NCBI RefSeq assembly: GCF_022482365.1
Contig: NZ_JAKVPE010000001.1
Location: 1,488,001 to 1,552,000, forward strand
DNA: 64,000 bases
Direction of reading: 5' to 3'
DNA from: Limosilactobacillus sp.
GTDB lineage: Bacteria; Bacillota; Bacilli; Lactobacillales; Lactobacillaceae
Under the pieces are notes generated by a model. The model did not search any database, was not told the origin of the DNA, and worked only from the letters and a program-made list of their open reading frames with translations. Positions 23,795 through 33,627 of the stretch are shown in pieces. Position 1 is the stretch's first letter. Each line of letters starts with the position of its first letter. The position numbers and the translations under genes are program-made.

Positions 23795-25927
23795 TTAATC
23801 AACTTCTGTAGTATCAAACAATTCTGGACTAACAACTTCATTATATGGAGATTGATATGAGATATTTAAAAGATGAACCATAAAGTACCCATTATTAGCT
23901 AACTGACTGACATTAACTGCAAAATACTGCGATTGTCCAGTGGCTATATCACCAGTCATAAAATCTGTTCCTAAAATTCCTTGGGTATGAAGCATTTCAA
24001 AAACTTCTCCCTGAACTGAACCGAATAGCATTTCATTCAATGACTTATAGATCATGCAACGTAATTCGTCCATAGTTACGTAATCTGGGTTTGCAGAGAA
24101 AAATCCTGCATCTTCATAGTAATTTCCACCAGTCTGTAATCCATTTTTACCAGCGGCTCTAGAAATTCCCGATTCATCATGATCAGCTTTCGACCAGTTA
24201 TCCTTTTGATAATTCGTAACCACATCTTGAGCGAACTTTAATGCCCCTTTAGTAACGATTACCCTAGGAATTCCTAACTGATCACGAATACTATTCAAAA
24301 CCTTAGCTGCATATAAACTAAGCTCTTTAGTTTGCTCTGGAGTTACGTGATTGATATCAACTTTTATAGCAGCAGCAGCCTTGTTATTAAGATAAGTGTT
24401 CGATTGTGCCATTTTCCATAAAGCAGTTTTTTCTTCACTCGATAAGCCTTCCTTAAGGTTCATATAATCCTTAAATGCTTGTGAAAATAAGGCAGGGTCA
24501 GCAATTTTAATTGGGTTAAAATCATTCAAATCTGTTTGCCAGTTTGCTTCCGGATCTACTGGTTCAGTTGATGAACTGGAAGTCGAACCCTGATCAGAAC
24601 TTGACGTTTGGTTCCCCGTAGAATCAGTTGAATTCCCTGGTTGACCAGTGGTTGTAGAGGAAGTTGAATCCTGGTTTAGCATCTGCCCGTTAGCACTAAA
24701 TGTATACTCTTTACCATCAATAACATGAGTTCCCGTATACATCTCAGAATTATTTGGATCAAAATAATACCAAGAATTATCTAAATATTGCCAACCAGTC
24801 ATTGCCCAGGCATTATTAGGATCAAAGTAGTACCAATTACCATTCAATAATTGCCAGCCAGTATTAGCCCAAGCATTTACTGAATCAAAATAATATAAGT
24901 GTTGACCTATTGTTTGCCATCCGGTTAATGCTTGACCATTCGTCAAATCAAAATAATACCAAGAATTATTTAATTTCTGCCACCCTGTATCCGCCCAGGT
25001 ATTATTCAGATCAAAATAATACCAATGGCCGTTAAGTTGTCGCCATCCGGTTACTGCCCAAGCATTTATCGGATCAAAGTAATAGTTATGTTGATTAATC
25101 CTTTGTAGTCCAGTCAAAGCCCATGAATTATTAAGGTCAAAGTAGTACCAATGATTATTGATCTGTTGCCAACCTGTTCTTGCCCAAGTATTTACCGGAT
25201 CAAAATAGTACCAACGATTATTTAATTTTTGCCAGTTTGTATCTGCCCAGGTGTTAATTGGATCAAAGTAGTACCAGCGATTGCCAAGGTACTGCCAACC
25301 AGTTACTGCCCAAGCGTTAGTCGGATCAAAATAGTACCAGTGATTATTGATCTGTTGCCAGTTTGTATCTGCCCAGGTGCCATTATTATCAAAGTAATAC
25401 CAATTACCGGCATTTGACTTATACCAGCCAGTTTGTGCATATCCATAATTATTAAAGTAATACCAACTATCACCTATTTTTTGCCATTTATTATAAAGCC
25501 AATTACCATTCGAATCGGTATAGGACCAGCCCGAAGAAAAATAAGACCACTTATTTCCAGGTTGAGATGCAGCTAATCTATAACTTGCTGAAACTGTTGG
25601 AGTAAGGGTCGCACCTCCAGCTGATATGTAATCACTATTCTTTTGTTCATCTTCACTACTATTAGTAATAGTTTGTGAATCAGATTCAGAATTATCTTTA
25701 TCCGTGCTGATGACAGATTGTGTCTCATTATTAGCAACTGGTTCTAGATCATGCGTTTCGCTCTGATTTTTTATAACTGTAGTTTGATTAGTTTCCTCAT
25801 ATGTCGGTGAAACTAACTCATCAGCATTAGCAGTCGATTCTCCTCCAAAAAATCCTATCATCCCTAAAGTGATTGTTGCTGTAAGCCATAACTTACCGGA
25901 CCTATACATTTTCTTATGTTGTTTCAC
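23795..25927 (-). CDS. Secreted surface protein: glucan-binding-type repeats plus SEC10/PgrA domain
   Basis: A 710-residue secreted protein. It opens with a KxYKxGKxW-type signal (KKMYRSGKLW, then WLTATITLGMIGFFGGESTANA). After a Ser/Glu/Asp-rich linker, about 12 repeats of ~21 residues (pattern WYYFDPxNxWAxTGWQxLNN) form a cell-wall/glucan-binding solenoid. A Ser/Thr linker leads to a C-terminal ~230-residue SEC10/PgrA surface-exclusion domain (LYAAKVLNSIRDQLGIPRVI, VTKGALKFAQDVVTNYQKDN). There is no LPxTG anchor, so attachment would be by the repeats. GTG at 25927 behind GGGGGGA is preferred. The gene is much more AT-rich than its neighbours, which suggests transfer. A role in adhesion or aggregation is inference. 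Confidence 0.82.
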   Translation of the reverse strand: MKQHKKMYRSGKLWLTATITLGMIGFFGGESTANADELVSPTYEETNQTTVIKNQSETHDLEPVANNETQSVISTDKDNSESDSQTITNSSEDEQKNSDYISAGGATLTPTVSASYRLAASQPGNKWSYFSSGWSYTDSNGNWLYNKWQKIGDSWYYFNNYGYAQTGWYKSNAGNWYYFDNNGTWADTNWQQINNHWYYFDPTNAWAVTGWQYLGNRWYYFDPINTWADTNWQKLNNRWYYFDPVNTWARTGWQQINNHWYYFDLNNSWALTGLQRINQHNYYFDPINAWAVTGWRQLNGHWYYFDLNNTWADTGWQKLNNSWYYFDLTNGQALTGWQTIGQHLYYFDSVNAWANTGWQLLNGNWYYFDPNNAWAMTGWQYLDNSWYYFDPNNSEMYTGTHVIDGKEYTFSANGQMLNQDSTSSTTTGQPGNSTDSTGNQTSSSDQGSTSSSSTEPVDPEANWQTDLNDFNPIKIADPALFSQAFKDYMNLKEGLSSEEKTALWKMAQSNTYLNNKAAAAIKVDINHVTPEQTKELSLYAAKVLNSIRDQLGIPRVIVTKGALKFAQDVVTNYQKDNWSKADHDESGISRAAGKNGLQTGGNYYEDAGFFSANPDYVTMDELRCMIYKSLNEMLFGSVQGEVFEMLHTQGILGTDFMTGDIATGQSQYFAVNVSQLANNGYFMVHLLNISYQSPYNEVVSPELFDTTEVD

Positions 25928-26088
25928 AATTATTCCCCCCAAGGAAAATTAAATAACCAATTAAATTTATCATATCACCAATTACTATCGAGGAAGATTC
26001 AATAAGGTAAATTATAGTGATCCAAGAGTTGAATAAGATCAAGTCATATGTTTTACCTTTGATTTTTATTGTATCCGAGACATAAAAA

Positions 26089-26118
26089 ACACCCCTCACT
26101 TTTGATAGTGAGGAGTGT
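26089..26118 (-). terminator. Terminator of asnB
   Basis: Perfect arms ACACCCCTCACT (26089-26100) and AGTGAGGAGTGT (26107-26118, one G-T pair) with TTTTTTATG following on the minus strand, 33 bases after the asnB stop. Confidence 0.88.
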
Positions 26119-26150
26119 AAATATGCACTAATACCAACTTTTTCCATTTA

Positions 26151-28070
26151 TTATTCAGCATTTACCGCTTGCTTGGCCTTGTCAATTCCGGATTCGTCCG
26201 GCTTGAACTTGTCGATGAAGTAAAGCTTGTACCAAACCAGGAAGGTGTAGACCGTCCAGATCTTCCGCCGACCGTCAATCTTGCCGTTGAAGTTGTCGTC
26301 AGCCAGCTTGAGCAGCTTGTCCTGGTCGAAGAATTCCTTCACGAAGTCCTGCTCGAACATTTCCTTGACGATTTCATAGTACTTCTTTTCCCGCAGCCAT
26401 TCACGGACTGGGGTTGGGAAGCCGAGCTTTGGCCGAGTTGCCCATTCCTCAGGCAGGTGCCGGTTGGCCGCCATCCGGAAGGCCCACTTGGTGCCCTTGT
26501 AGTTGAAGAGGTAGTTGGTTGGCGTCGTTTCGGCCACCTTCATAACCTCCTTGTCCAGAAGGGGCACCCGGATTTCCACGGAGTTGGCCATGCTCATCTT
26601 GTCGGCCTTTAAGCAGATGTCACCAGGCATGAAGCGGTGCAGGTCAACGTATTGCTTCTTGGCTACTTCGTTCATGTCGGGCTTGGCGTCGCACTTGTCG
26701 TAGAGCGGCTTCAGCAGATCGGTGATCGATGGACCATCTTGATACTCTGGCTTCAGGTATTCGTTAGCCTCGGTTGGGCTGAAGATGTAGGCCTGGCCGA
26801 TGAAGGTGTCACGAGCCGGCGCCAGGTTCCGGTAAAGGTGTTCGGAACCGTGGAACTGCTTGCCTTCAAGCCACTTCCCCAGCTTGTAGCGCTTGTCCTT
26901 CGGCAGCTTCTTCAGCTGGTCGGTTACCCAGCGCAGGAACTTGATCTTGGTGTTGAAGCCATAGGCCGTGTAACCGGCGAAGAGCTCATCGGCCCCTTCA
27001 CCAGACAGAAGGGCCTTGTAGCCGTTGTCCTTAGCCAGCTTGTTCAGGAAGTAAAGTGGCACAACGGACGGGTTGGAGTCCGGTTCGTCCAGGTAGTACT
27101 GGATCAGCGGGAAGGTCTTGAAGGCTTCCTCATCGGTCAGCAGCTTGTCGGTGTTCTTTAACTTCAGCTTGGCTGCCAGTTCGCGGGCCTGCTTGGTCTC
27201 GTCGTAGCCACTGTCGAAACCAATCGAGAAGGTGTTGTTGGGCCGCATCAGGGCCGTGACCAGACTGGAATCCACCCCGGCGGACAGGAAGGAACCAACC
27301 TTGATCCCCTTGTCGGCAAAGGTGTGGGCCTTGACAGAATCCTTAACCACGTTGTCGATGTTGTCAACAGCCTGATCAAAGGTCTCGTCCTTCGGTTCAA
27401 AGTCCTCGTCCCAGTACTGCTCCATGTCGAACTTGCCGTCCTTGTAGGTGAAGTAGTGGGCCTCTGGCAGGCGGTAGACGCCCTTGAAGAAGGTTTCCTG
27501 GGTAACGTTGTACTGGAAGGTCATGTAGGACTTCAGGGCCCGCTTGTTCAGTTCCATCTTAAAGTTCGGGTGGTCCAGGAAGGCCTTGATTTCGGAACCG
27601 ACGAAGAAGGTGCCATTCATCTGGGCATAGTAGAGCGGCTTAATCCCGAAGTGGTCCCGGGCACCGAACATCTCGTTGGTCTTCTTGTCCCAGATGACGA
27701 AGCCAAACATCCCCCGCAGCTTTTGCAGGATGTCCTTGCCCCATTCTTCGTAACCGTGCAGAATGACCTCGGTGTCGGCGTGGGTCTTGAAGGTGTGGCC
27801 CTTTTCGATCAGTTCGCCCCGCAGCTCCTCGAAGTTGTAGATTTCACCGTTGAACTCAATGATCTTGGAATTATCTTCATTGAAGATTGGCTGGTTCCCT
27901 GACTTGACGTCAACGAAACTGAGCCGCCGAAATCCCAGGGCTACGTGCTCATCCACGTACTGACCCTCGGCGTCGGGGCCCCGGTGAATGATCCGGTCCT
28001 TCATTTGCTTGATTAATTTGTCTTTGATTTGTGGTTTTTCATCATCAACAAATGCAACAATTCCACACAT
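26151..28070 (-). CDS. asnB: Asparagine synthase (glutamine-hydrolysing)
   Basis: A 639-residue two-domain enzyme making asparagine from aspartate, ATP and glutamine. The N-terminal glutaminase begins with the nucleophile Cys2 (MCGIVAF) and carries RGPDAEG, SFVDVKSGNQP and EIYNFEELR. The synthetase domain has the ATP motif SFLSAGVDSSLV (S-G-x-D-S form) near residue 261 and GEGADELFAGY. Length fits the AsnB/AsnO class of Bacillus and lactobacilli. Start ATG has GAGGAACG upstream. It is transcribed alone, with its own terminator, next to the AT-rich surface-protein island. Confidence 0.94.
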   Translation of the reverse strand: MCGIVAFVDDEKPQIKDKLIKQMKDRIIHRGPDAEGQYVDEHVALGFRRLSFVDVKSGNQPIFNEDNSKIIEFNGEIYNFEELRGELIEKGHTFKTHADTEVILHGYEEWGKDILQKLRGMFGFVIWDKKTNEMFGARDHFGIKPLYYAQMNGTFFVGSEIKAFLDHPNFKMELNKRALKSYMTFQYNVTQETFFKGVYRLPEAHYFTYKDGKFDMEQYWDEDFEPKDETFDQAVDNIDNVVKDSVKAHTFADKGIKVGSFLSAGVDSSLVTALMRPNNTFSIGFDSGYDETKQARELAAKLKLKNTDKLLTDEEAFKTFPLIQYYLDEPDSNPSVVPLYFLNKLAKDNGYKALLSGEGADELFAGYTAYGFNTKIKFLRWVTDQLKKLPKDKRYKLGKWLEGKQFHGSEHLYRNLAPARDTFIGQAYIFSPTEANEYLKPEYQDGPSITDLLKPLYDKCDAKPDMNEVAKKQYVDLHRFMPGDICLKADKMSMANSVEIRVPLLDKEVMKVAETTPTNYLFNYKGTKWAFRMAANRHLPEEWATRPKLGFPTPVREWLREKKYYEIVKEMFEQDFVKEFFDQDKLLKLADDNFNGKIDGRRKIWTVYTFLVWYKLYFIDKFKPDESGIDKAKQAVNAE

Positions 28071-28155
28071 TGAAACGTTCCTCTTCTTTCTTCAATTTGT
28101 TATTTCGTTCGTAAACCTGAACCCTAAGTATATCATATCCGCTTGATTTTAACAT

Positions 28156-28196
28156 AGTTAGTACTTCCATCAAAACAGGGCCCGTAGCTTGGCACC
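28156..28196 (-). terminator. Possible terminator after mnmG
   Basis: On the minus strand AGGGTTCGTGG can pair with CTACGGGCCCT through several G-T pairs, followed by TTTTG. The stem is imperfect. The asnB promoter also lies in this 150-base gap, with TATGAT and TATACT as -10 candidates near 28125-28140. Confidence 0.45.
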
Positions 28197-28220
28197 ACGA
28201 ACCCTATTTCCCGGGAAATA

Positions 28221-30167
28221 TTAATTCTTTTCGTTCTTCTTAGAGAACTTTCCCTGGCGAATGTAAACGCTGAGGATTGCCAGGTCGGCCGGGTTAACCC
28301 CGGAGATCCGGGACGCCTGGGCCAGCGTCTCCGGCCGGATCTTCTCCAGCTTCTGCCGCCCTTCCGTTGCCAGGCCATCGATGTCATCATAGTCGATGTC
28401 ATCCGGAATCCGCTTGGCCTCCATCCGCTTCATCCGCTCGACCTTGACCTCTTCCTTCTTGATGTAGCCGGCATACTTGAGCTGGATCTCAACCTGCTCG
28501 ATCACGTGCCGGTCCAATTCGGGTTCCGGCGCTGGAATAAAGTTCAGCAGGGTCTGGTAGTCAAAGTAGGGCCGCTTCAGCAGGTCAGCGGCGGCTACCC
28601 CATCCTTCAGGCGATGATCGCCGTGTTGCTCGATGAAGTCGTTGACCGCTTCGTCACTCGGCTTGAGCTTGATTGACTGGAGCCGCTTGATTTCGGCGGC
28701 CACGGCGGCCTTCTTGGCTTCCATCTTGGCCAGCCGTTCATCACTGACCAGGCCAATTGCGTGGCCCTTTTCCATCAAGCGGAAGTCGGCGTTGTCATGC
28801 CGCAGGATCAGCCGGTATTCAGCCCGGCTGGTTAACAGGCGGTATGGTTCCTTGGTGCCCTTGGTAACCAGGTCGTCGATCATCACCCCAATGTAGGCGT
28901 CGGAACGCTTGAGGACGAACGGCTGCTTGCCCTGGGCCCGCAGCCCGGCGTTGATTCCAGCGATCAGGCCCTGGCCGGCCGCCTCCTCGTAACCGGAGGA
29001 ACCGTTGGTCTGACCGGCCGTGTAGAGGTTCTTGACGATCTTGGTCTCCAGGGTCGGGTGCAGCTGGTATGGTGCCACGACGTCGTATTCGATCGCGTAG
29101 CCCGGCCGCATCAGTTCGGCGGATTCCAGCCCCTTGATGGAGTGGACAATCTTGTTTTGGACCTCTTCCGGCATCGAGGTTGAGACCCCGTCGAGATAGT
29201 ACTCGTCGGTATCGCGGCCCTCGGGTTCCAGGAAGACCTGGTGGCGGGACTTGTCGGCGAAACGCACGATCTTGTCCTCAATCGATGGGCAGTAGCGGGG
29301 CCCGACCCCCTTGATGACACCGGAGAACATCGGGGCCCGGTTCAGGTTGGCCCGGATGATTCCGTGAGTCGTTGGGTTAGTGTAGGTCAACCAGCAGGCC
29401 AGCTGGTCCGTCACGGAGATGTAGGCACTGTCCGGCGTGTCGAAACTGAAGTGGTGCGGCTCCTCGTCGCCGGGCTGCTCGTCGGTCTCGTCAAAGTTGA
29501 TCGTGTTCCCGTTAACCCGTGGCGGCGTCCCGGTCTTAAACCGCTCCAGGTCAAAGCCGAGCTCCTCCAGGTTTTCGGACAGCTTAACGGCCGATTTGGA
29601 GTTGTTCGGGCCGGACTGGTACTGGAGCTCACCGATGATGATCTTGCCCCGGGCGGCCGTGCCGACGGTCAGGACAACCGCCTTGGCGTGGTAACGGGCA
29701 CCGGTGTTGGTGACGACCCCCTTGCAGACGCCATCTTCCACGATCAGGGAGTCAACCGTGGCCTGACGCAGGGTCAGGTTTGGTTCGCGCTCAATCGTCA
29801 GCTTCATCTGGCGATGATAGGCGTGCTTGTCGGCCTGGGCCCGCAATGCCCGGACCGCGGGCCCCTTCCCGGTGTTGAGCATCCGCATCTGGATGTAGGT
29901 CTTGTCGATGTTGTGCCCCATTTCACCACCAAGGGCGTCGATCTCCCGGACGACGATCCCCTTGGCCGGGCCCCCAACGGACGGGTTGCACGGCATAAAG
30001 GCCACCATTTCAAGGCTGATGGTTACCAACAGGGTCTTATTTCCCATACGGGCAGCGGCCAGGGCGGCCTCACTACCGGCGTGTCCGGCACCGACGACGA
30101 TCACATCGTAGTCGCCGCCCTCGTACTGGACCGCATCTGAGGTTTTCAATGATTCTGCAGACTTCAT
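28221..30167 (-). CDS. mnmG: tRNA uridine 5-carboxymethylaminomethyl modification enzyme, FAD subunit
   Basis: A 648-residue FAD protein that, with MnmE, installs (carboxymethyl)aminomethyl groups on U34 of several tRNAs. The FAD motif is [21 protein letters not shown], followed by [10 protein letters not shown] and, later, [19 protein letters not shown] and [20 protein letters not shown]. The C-terminal helical domain with the conserved [22 protein letters not shown] region is present. ATG at 30167 has GGAGAA upstream. It follows mnmE by 7 bases and both lie in the conserved origin-side block. Confidence 0.96.
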   Translation of the reverse strand: MKSAESLKTSDAVQYEGGDYDVIVVGAGHAGSEAALAAARMGNKTLLVTISLEMVAFMPCNPSVGGPAKGIVVREIDALGGEMGHNIDKTYIQMRMLNTGKGPAVRALRAQADKHAYHRQMKLTIEREPNLTLRQATVDSLIVEDGVCKGVVTNTGARYHAKAVVLTVGTAARGKIIIGELQYQSGPNNSKSAVKLSENLEELGFDLERFKTGTPPRVNGNTINFDETDEQPGDEEPHHFSFDTPDSAYISVTDQLACWLTYTNPTTHGIIRANLNRAPMFSGVIKGVGPRYCPSIEDKIVRFADKSRHQVFLEPEGRDTDEYYLDGVSTSMPEEVQNKIVHSIKGLESAELMRPGYAIEYDVVAPYQLHPTLETKIVKNLYTAGQTNGSSGYEEAAGQGLIAGINAGLRAQGKQPFVLKRSDAYIGVMIDDLVTKGTKEPYRLLTSRAEYRLILRHDNADFRLMEKGHAIGLVSDERLAKMEAKKAAVAAEIKRLQSIKLKPSDEAVNDFIEQHGDHRLKDGVAAADLLKRPYFDYQTLLNFIPAPEPELDRHVIEQVEIQLKYAGYIKKEEVKVERMKRMEAKRIPDDIDYDDIDGLATEGRQKLEKIRPETLAQASRISGVNPADLAILSVYIRQGKFSKKNEKN

Positions 30168-30174
30168 AATTCTC

Positions 30175-31563
30175 CTACTTTCCTAAACAGAATTGACTAA
30201 ATAATTGGTCGAGCAGCTCGTCCTGGTAGCTGTCACCGGTGATTTCACCGAGCAGGTCCCAGCAACGGGTCATGTCGATTTGAACCAGGTCAACTGGCAT
30301 CCCGGCAGCAATCCCCTTCAAAACGTCGCTCAGGGCATCATTGGCCTGGTGCAGCAGGCCGATGTGCCGGGCGTTGGTGACCATGACGCTGTTCTGACTG
30401 TTTTCGATCCCCTGGTCAAAGAACATGTGGCTGATCTGTTCGCCTAACTGGTCCATCCCCGAGTGCTTGACGATCGAGGTTTCAATCAGCGCGTCGTCGC
30501 CGACCAGCTGCTTTAATTCGGTTAGGTCGAGCTTGCTTGGCAGGTCGGTCTTGTTCAAGATCACGATCCGCTGCTTATCCTTGGTAGCGGCCAGGAGCTT
30601 CCTGTCTTCTTCGGTCAGGGGCTCCGAGTTGTCGATCAGCAGCAGGACCAGGTCGGCGGCATCGAGGGCCTTGCGACTCCGTTCCACCCCAATCTTTTCC
30701 ACCGTGTCTGCCGTGTCACGAATCCCGGCGGTGTCAATCAGCTTCAGCGGTACACCGTTGACGTTGACGTATTCCTCAATCACGTCCCGGGTCGTCCCGG
30801 CCACGTTGGTGACGATCGCCTTGTCCTCGTGCAGCAGGGAGTTCAGCAGACTGGACTTACCGACGTTGGGCCGGCCGATGATCGCCGTTGCTAAGCCTTC
30901 CCGCAGGACTTTTCCCTGCTTGGCCGTCTTCAGGAGCGCCTGGATCCGCCCTTGAATTTCGACCGCCTTTTCCTTGAGCATCTTGGTGGTCATCTCTTCG
31001 ACGTCATCGTACTCGGGATAGTCGATGTTGACCTCGACCTGGGCCAGAACGTCCAAAATATCCTTGCGCAGGTGACGAATCAAGCGGGAAAGGTCCCCGT
31101 CCAGTTGGTTGAGGGCCACCTTCATCGACTTATCCGTCTTCGCCCGAATCAGGTCCATGACCGCCTCGGACTGGGAAAGATCGATCCGGCCATTCAGAAA
31201 GGCCCGCTTGGTGAATTCCCCCGGTTCGGCTATCCGGGCCCCGTAGCTTAAGACCAGCTGGAGGATCCGGTTGGTGGCCAGCAGTCCCCCGTGACAGTTG
31301 ATTTCAATCACGTCTTCCTTGGTATAGGTGTGGGGGGCGCGCATTACCGACACCATCACTTCGTCGACTTCTTCCTTTGTCTCCGGGTCGATAATGTGGC
31401 CGTAGTTGATCGTGTGACTAGCAACTTTGTCCAGGTTCTTGCCCCGGTAGATCCTTTCGGCAACTTTGACCGCGTCGTCACCACTGATCCGCACAATGGA
31501 AATTCCCCCTTCACCGACGGGGGTTGAGATTGCGGCGATTGTATCCGCCTCGCTGTTTGCCAC
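30175..31563 (-). CDS. mnmE: tRNA modification GTPase
   Basis: A 462-residue GTPase, partner of MnmG. It has an N-terminal formyl-THF-binding domain ([20 protein letters not shown]), a helical domain and an inserted G domain with [12 protein letters not shown] (G1), GTTRD (G2), DTAGIRDT (G3) and NKTDLP (G4), ending in the conserved Cys motif FSQFCLGK. Start is GTG at 31563 with AAGGAG 9 bases upstream. It has its own promoter at 31681-31709 and a ~110-base leader with alternative hairpins. Confidence 0.96.
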   Translation of the reverse strand: MANSEADTIAAISTPVGEGGISIVRISGDDAVKVAERIYRGKNLDKVASHTINYGHIIDPETKEEVDEVMVSVMRAPHTYTKEDVIEINCHGGLLATNRILQLVLSYGARIAEPGEFTKRAFLNGRIDLSQSEAVMDLIRAKTDKSMKVALNQLDGDLSRLIRHLRKDILDVLAQVEVNIDYPEYDDVEEMTTKMLKEKAVEIQGRIQALLKTAKQGKVLREGLATAIIGRPNVGKSSLLNSLLHEDKAIVTNVAGTTRDVIEEYVNVNGVPLKLIDTAGIRDTADTVEKIGVERSRKALDAADLVLLLIDNSEPLTEEDRKLLAATKDKQRIVILNKTDLPSKLDLTELKQLVGDDALIETSIVKHSGMDQLGEQISHMFFDQGIENSQNSVMVTNARHIGLLHQANDALSDVLKGIAAGMPVDLVQIDMTRCWDLLGEITGDSYQDELLDQLFSQFCLGK

Positions 31564-31583
31564 GATATTCGCTCCTTCCTAAT

Positions 31584-31622
31584 AAAAAAAGCGCCCAGTC
31601 CACGTCTGAGGGCATCACTGCC
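31584..31622 (-). promoter_or_regulatory. Candidate attenuator hairpins in mnmE leader
   Basis: On the minus strand, GCCC (31610-31613 complement) and GGGC (31593-31596 complement) can form a short stem followed by seven T residues, while GGCA and TGCC (31611-31622) form a competing stem that shares bases with it. The stems are only 4-5 pairs long, so this is weak. Confidence 0.3.
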
Positions 31623-31680
31623 GTCACCATGGTCAAAGCACTTTCACTACTTTAACAAATTTAATTTTATAACCGTCAAC

Positions 31681-31709
31681 ATTCTAAGATCATCCCCGCC
31701 GAATGTCAA
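31681..31709 (-). promoter_or_regulatory. Promoter of mnmE-mnmG
   Basis: TTGACA (31704-31709 complement), 17-base spacer, TAGAAT (31681-31686 complement). It lies between the jag stop and mnmE. Confidence 0.75.
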
Positions 31710-31722
31710 CCAAAAAACAGCG

Positions 31723-32559
31723 CTAGTTCCGCGGGGCAATCACGACGCTCCGGTAGGGCTCCCGGCCGTGGGAATAGGTCCGCACGTGGGCGTTGTCCTC
31801 CAGCTCCCGGTGCAATTGCTTCCGCTCCCGCGCCGGCATCGGGTCCAAGAAGACCGCCTGGCCGCTGGCAACCACCTCGGTCACGGAACGCTCGGCCAGT
31901 TCATGCAATGCTTCGCGCCGCCGCTGCCGGTAATCCGAGGTGTCCAAAACTACGGCCGTCTTGGGAGCCCCGTGGTAGTCCATGAAGGCCGCCGCCAGCT
32001 GCTCCATGGCGTTGATTCGCCGGCCGTGGTGGCCAATCACCCGGCCAGACGCCGGTGATTGGATATCAACCGTGATTTCATGGGCCGCCACCTGCTTGAC
32101 CTGCGGCGTCGTCTCCACTCCCAGGGCCTGGAAAACGTCCTGCAGGTAACCGGTCAGCTGCTTGCCGGCCGATTGAACCTTTTTCAGGTTGGCCGCGTGC
32201 CGGGCCTTGATCACTGCCGGATCCTGCTCCTCGCCATCGTGCGGTGCGGGCCGATTTGCCTTTGGCCGAGCCTTGGCCGTAGGTTTAGCCGAAGCCTTTT
32301 TCGCCTGTTTTACTGCTGGCCGTTTTAGGTTTTGAGCCTGTGGAGTTGGCGCGGACTGCGCGGCTGACTCAGTTTTCGGGGCCGGCTGCTTGATTTCTGC
32401 ACTGATTTGGGCATCCCGCCGACCGATACCCAAAAAGCCCCGCCGTGGTTCCTGAATCACCTTCACGACCAGCTGCTCCAGTGGCTTCCCCAGTTCACTG
32501 GCCGCTTTTCGTTCCGCTTCGTCAATCGTCTTTCCGCTATACAATGGCATTCTGCTCAT
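31723..32559 (-). CDS. jag: RNA-binding protein Jag/KhpB (SpoIIIJ-associated)
   Basis: A 278-residue protein with an N-terminal Jag_N domain (LYSGKTIDEAERKAASELGK), a long basic, Ala/Pro/Lys-rich linker, a KH domain with GHHGRRINAMEQL and a C-terminal R3H domain (RREALHELAERSVTEVVASG; MPARERKQLHRELE). KhpB homologues form complexes with KhpA and control cell elongation and mRNA stability. The first ATG (32559) lies only 2 bases after GGAGG; the ATG at 32550 (MPLYSGKT) better matches the usual N-terminus but is 11 bases away. It follows yidC, separated by a family 2 structured element. Confidence 0.92.
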   Translation of the reverse strand: MSRMPLYSGKTIDEAERKAASELGKPLEQLVVKVIQEPRRGFLGIGRRDAQISAEIKQPAPKTESAAQSAPTPQAQNLKRPAVKQAKKASAKPTAKARPKANRPAPHDGEEQDPAVIKARHAANLKKVQSAGKQLTGYLQDVFQALGVETTPQVKQVAAHEITVDIQSPASGRVIGHHGRRINAMEQLAAAFMDYHGAPKTAVVLDTSDYRQRRREALHELAERSVTEVVASGQAVFLDPMPARERKQLHRELEDNAHVRTYSHGREPYRSVVIAPRN

Positions 32560-32603
32560 GTCCTCCGTCCGTAAATTTCACTAGCTTATTCTAACACGAA
32601 AAG

Positions 32604-32724
32604 GTGAGTGGGAAACAACCATCAGAGTGGGGCGTATGGCTAGCCTAGGGCGGGAGTCGACGCTGAAGGCGTCGGCTTTCGTCCGTAGCTAAACACTAGC
32701 CCCACGGTTGTTTTCCACGTTATC
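32604..32724 (-). repeat. Dispersed structured element, family 2, copy 1
   Basis: A ~121-base palindromic element between yidC and jag. The outer stem is GTGGGAAACAACC with GGTTGTTTTCCAC, the next GTGGGGC with GCCCCAC, then TAGC with GCTA, and an inner hairpin GACGC-TGAA-GGCGTC. A second copy at 45720-45841 keeps all stems with paired substitutions. Strand is given for the flanking genes, as the element is nearly symmetrical. Confidence 0.8.
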
Positions 32725-32783
32725 TTTTCAATATTCAAAAAAAAGCCCGGCACTCGCGAGGAGGTCTGGCTCTACAAACTTTA

Positions 32784-33617
32784 CTACTTACGCTTGCTCT
32801 GGTAGGCACGACGCTTGGCCTTTTCCAGCTTCCGCTTCCGGCGCTTTTCTGCCCGTTCCTTTTCTTCCCGTTCGCGACGAATCTTGAATGGGTTCTGCAG
32901 GAGCAGGGTTTGAACAACCTGGAAGGCGTTTGAGATCACCCAGTAGAGGGTAATGGCAGACGAGAAGCCCAGGGCCATCACGAAGACCATGATCGGCATG
33001 AACCAGGTCATCGCCGTCGTCATCCCGTTTCGTTCCGGCATCGAAGCCATCGACAGCCATGAAGAGATAAAGGTGAACAGGGCCGCCAGAATTGGCATCA
33101 CGTAGTACGGGTCGGTGTGCCCCAATTGCATCCAGAGGAAGGTCCCCTGCTTCAGTTCAGGGGTCCGCCAGATTGCCTGGTAAAGGGCCCACATGATTGG
33201 CAGCTGGATGATCAGCGGCAGCATGGAGGCCATCGGGTTAACCCCGGCTTCCTTGTAAAGCTTCCGGGTCTCTTCCTGCATCTTCATCATGGAATCGCGG
33301 TCCCGTGATGAGTATTTCTGCTGCAGGGCCTTCAGCTTTGGCGTCAGCTCCTGGGTCTTCAGCATTGACCTAGTTTGGTAGAACATCAGTGGCAGCAGCA
33401 ATACCCGAATGATGATGGTGAAGACGATGATCCCCATCCCGTAGCCACCAATGTGATTGGAAAGCCAGATAATGAATTGGGAGAAGTTATATACAATGTA
33501 GTGATCCCAAAAGCCGGTACTATTCTTCGTGACCGGGGCGTTCGAGCAGGCGGCCAGCAGGACCGTCAGGCTCAGGACCGCCGTCAAGCTCAGGATCTTT
33601 TTGCTCTTTTTTGTCAA
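32784..33617 (-). CDS. yidC: Membrane protein insertase YidC/OxaA (lipoprotein)
   Basis: A 277-residue insertase that helps membrane proteins fold into the bilayer with or without SecYEG. The N-terminus is a lipoprotein signal (TAVLSLTVLLAAC, Cys as lipid site), followed by five transmembrane helices with PLMFYQTRSM, GVNPMASMLPLIIQLPIMWA and the C-terminal basic tail (RREREEKERAEKRRKRKLEK) that contacts the ribosome. The start is taken as TTG at 33617, which has GAGG 8 bases upstream and gives a short signal peptide; an ATG at 33638 has no ribosome-binding site. It lies between rnpA and jag. Confidence 0.93.
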   Translation of the reverse strand: MTKKSKKILSLTAVLSLTVLLAACSNAPVTKNSTGFWDHYIVYNFSQFIIWLSNHIGGYGMGIIVFTIIIRVLLLPLMFYQTRSMLKTQELTPKLKALQQKYSSRDRDSMMKMQEETRKLYKEAGVNPMASMLPLIIQLPIMWALYQAIWRTPELKQGTFLWMQLGHTDPYYVMPILAALFTFISSWLSMASMPERNGMTTAMTWFMPIMVFVMALGFSSAITLYWVISNAFQVVQTLLLQNPFKIRREREEKERAEKRRKRKLEKAKRRAYQSKRK

Positions 33618-33627
33618 ACCGTGTTCC

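Noticed and set aside
24700-25450. Periodic DNA repeat of about 63 bases
   Set aside because: It is the coding sequence of the 21-residue glucan-binding-type repeats in the surface protein.
25914-26147. 77-codon frame on the minus strand
   Set aside because: It spans the asnB terminator and runs into the start of the surface protein gene; no ribosome-binding site.
28071-28220. T-box or other riboswitch upstream of asnB
   Set aside because: The gap is too short and the T-box core and antiterminator are missing.
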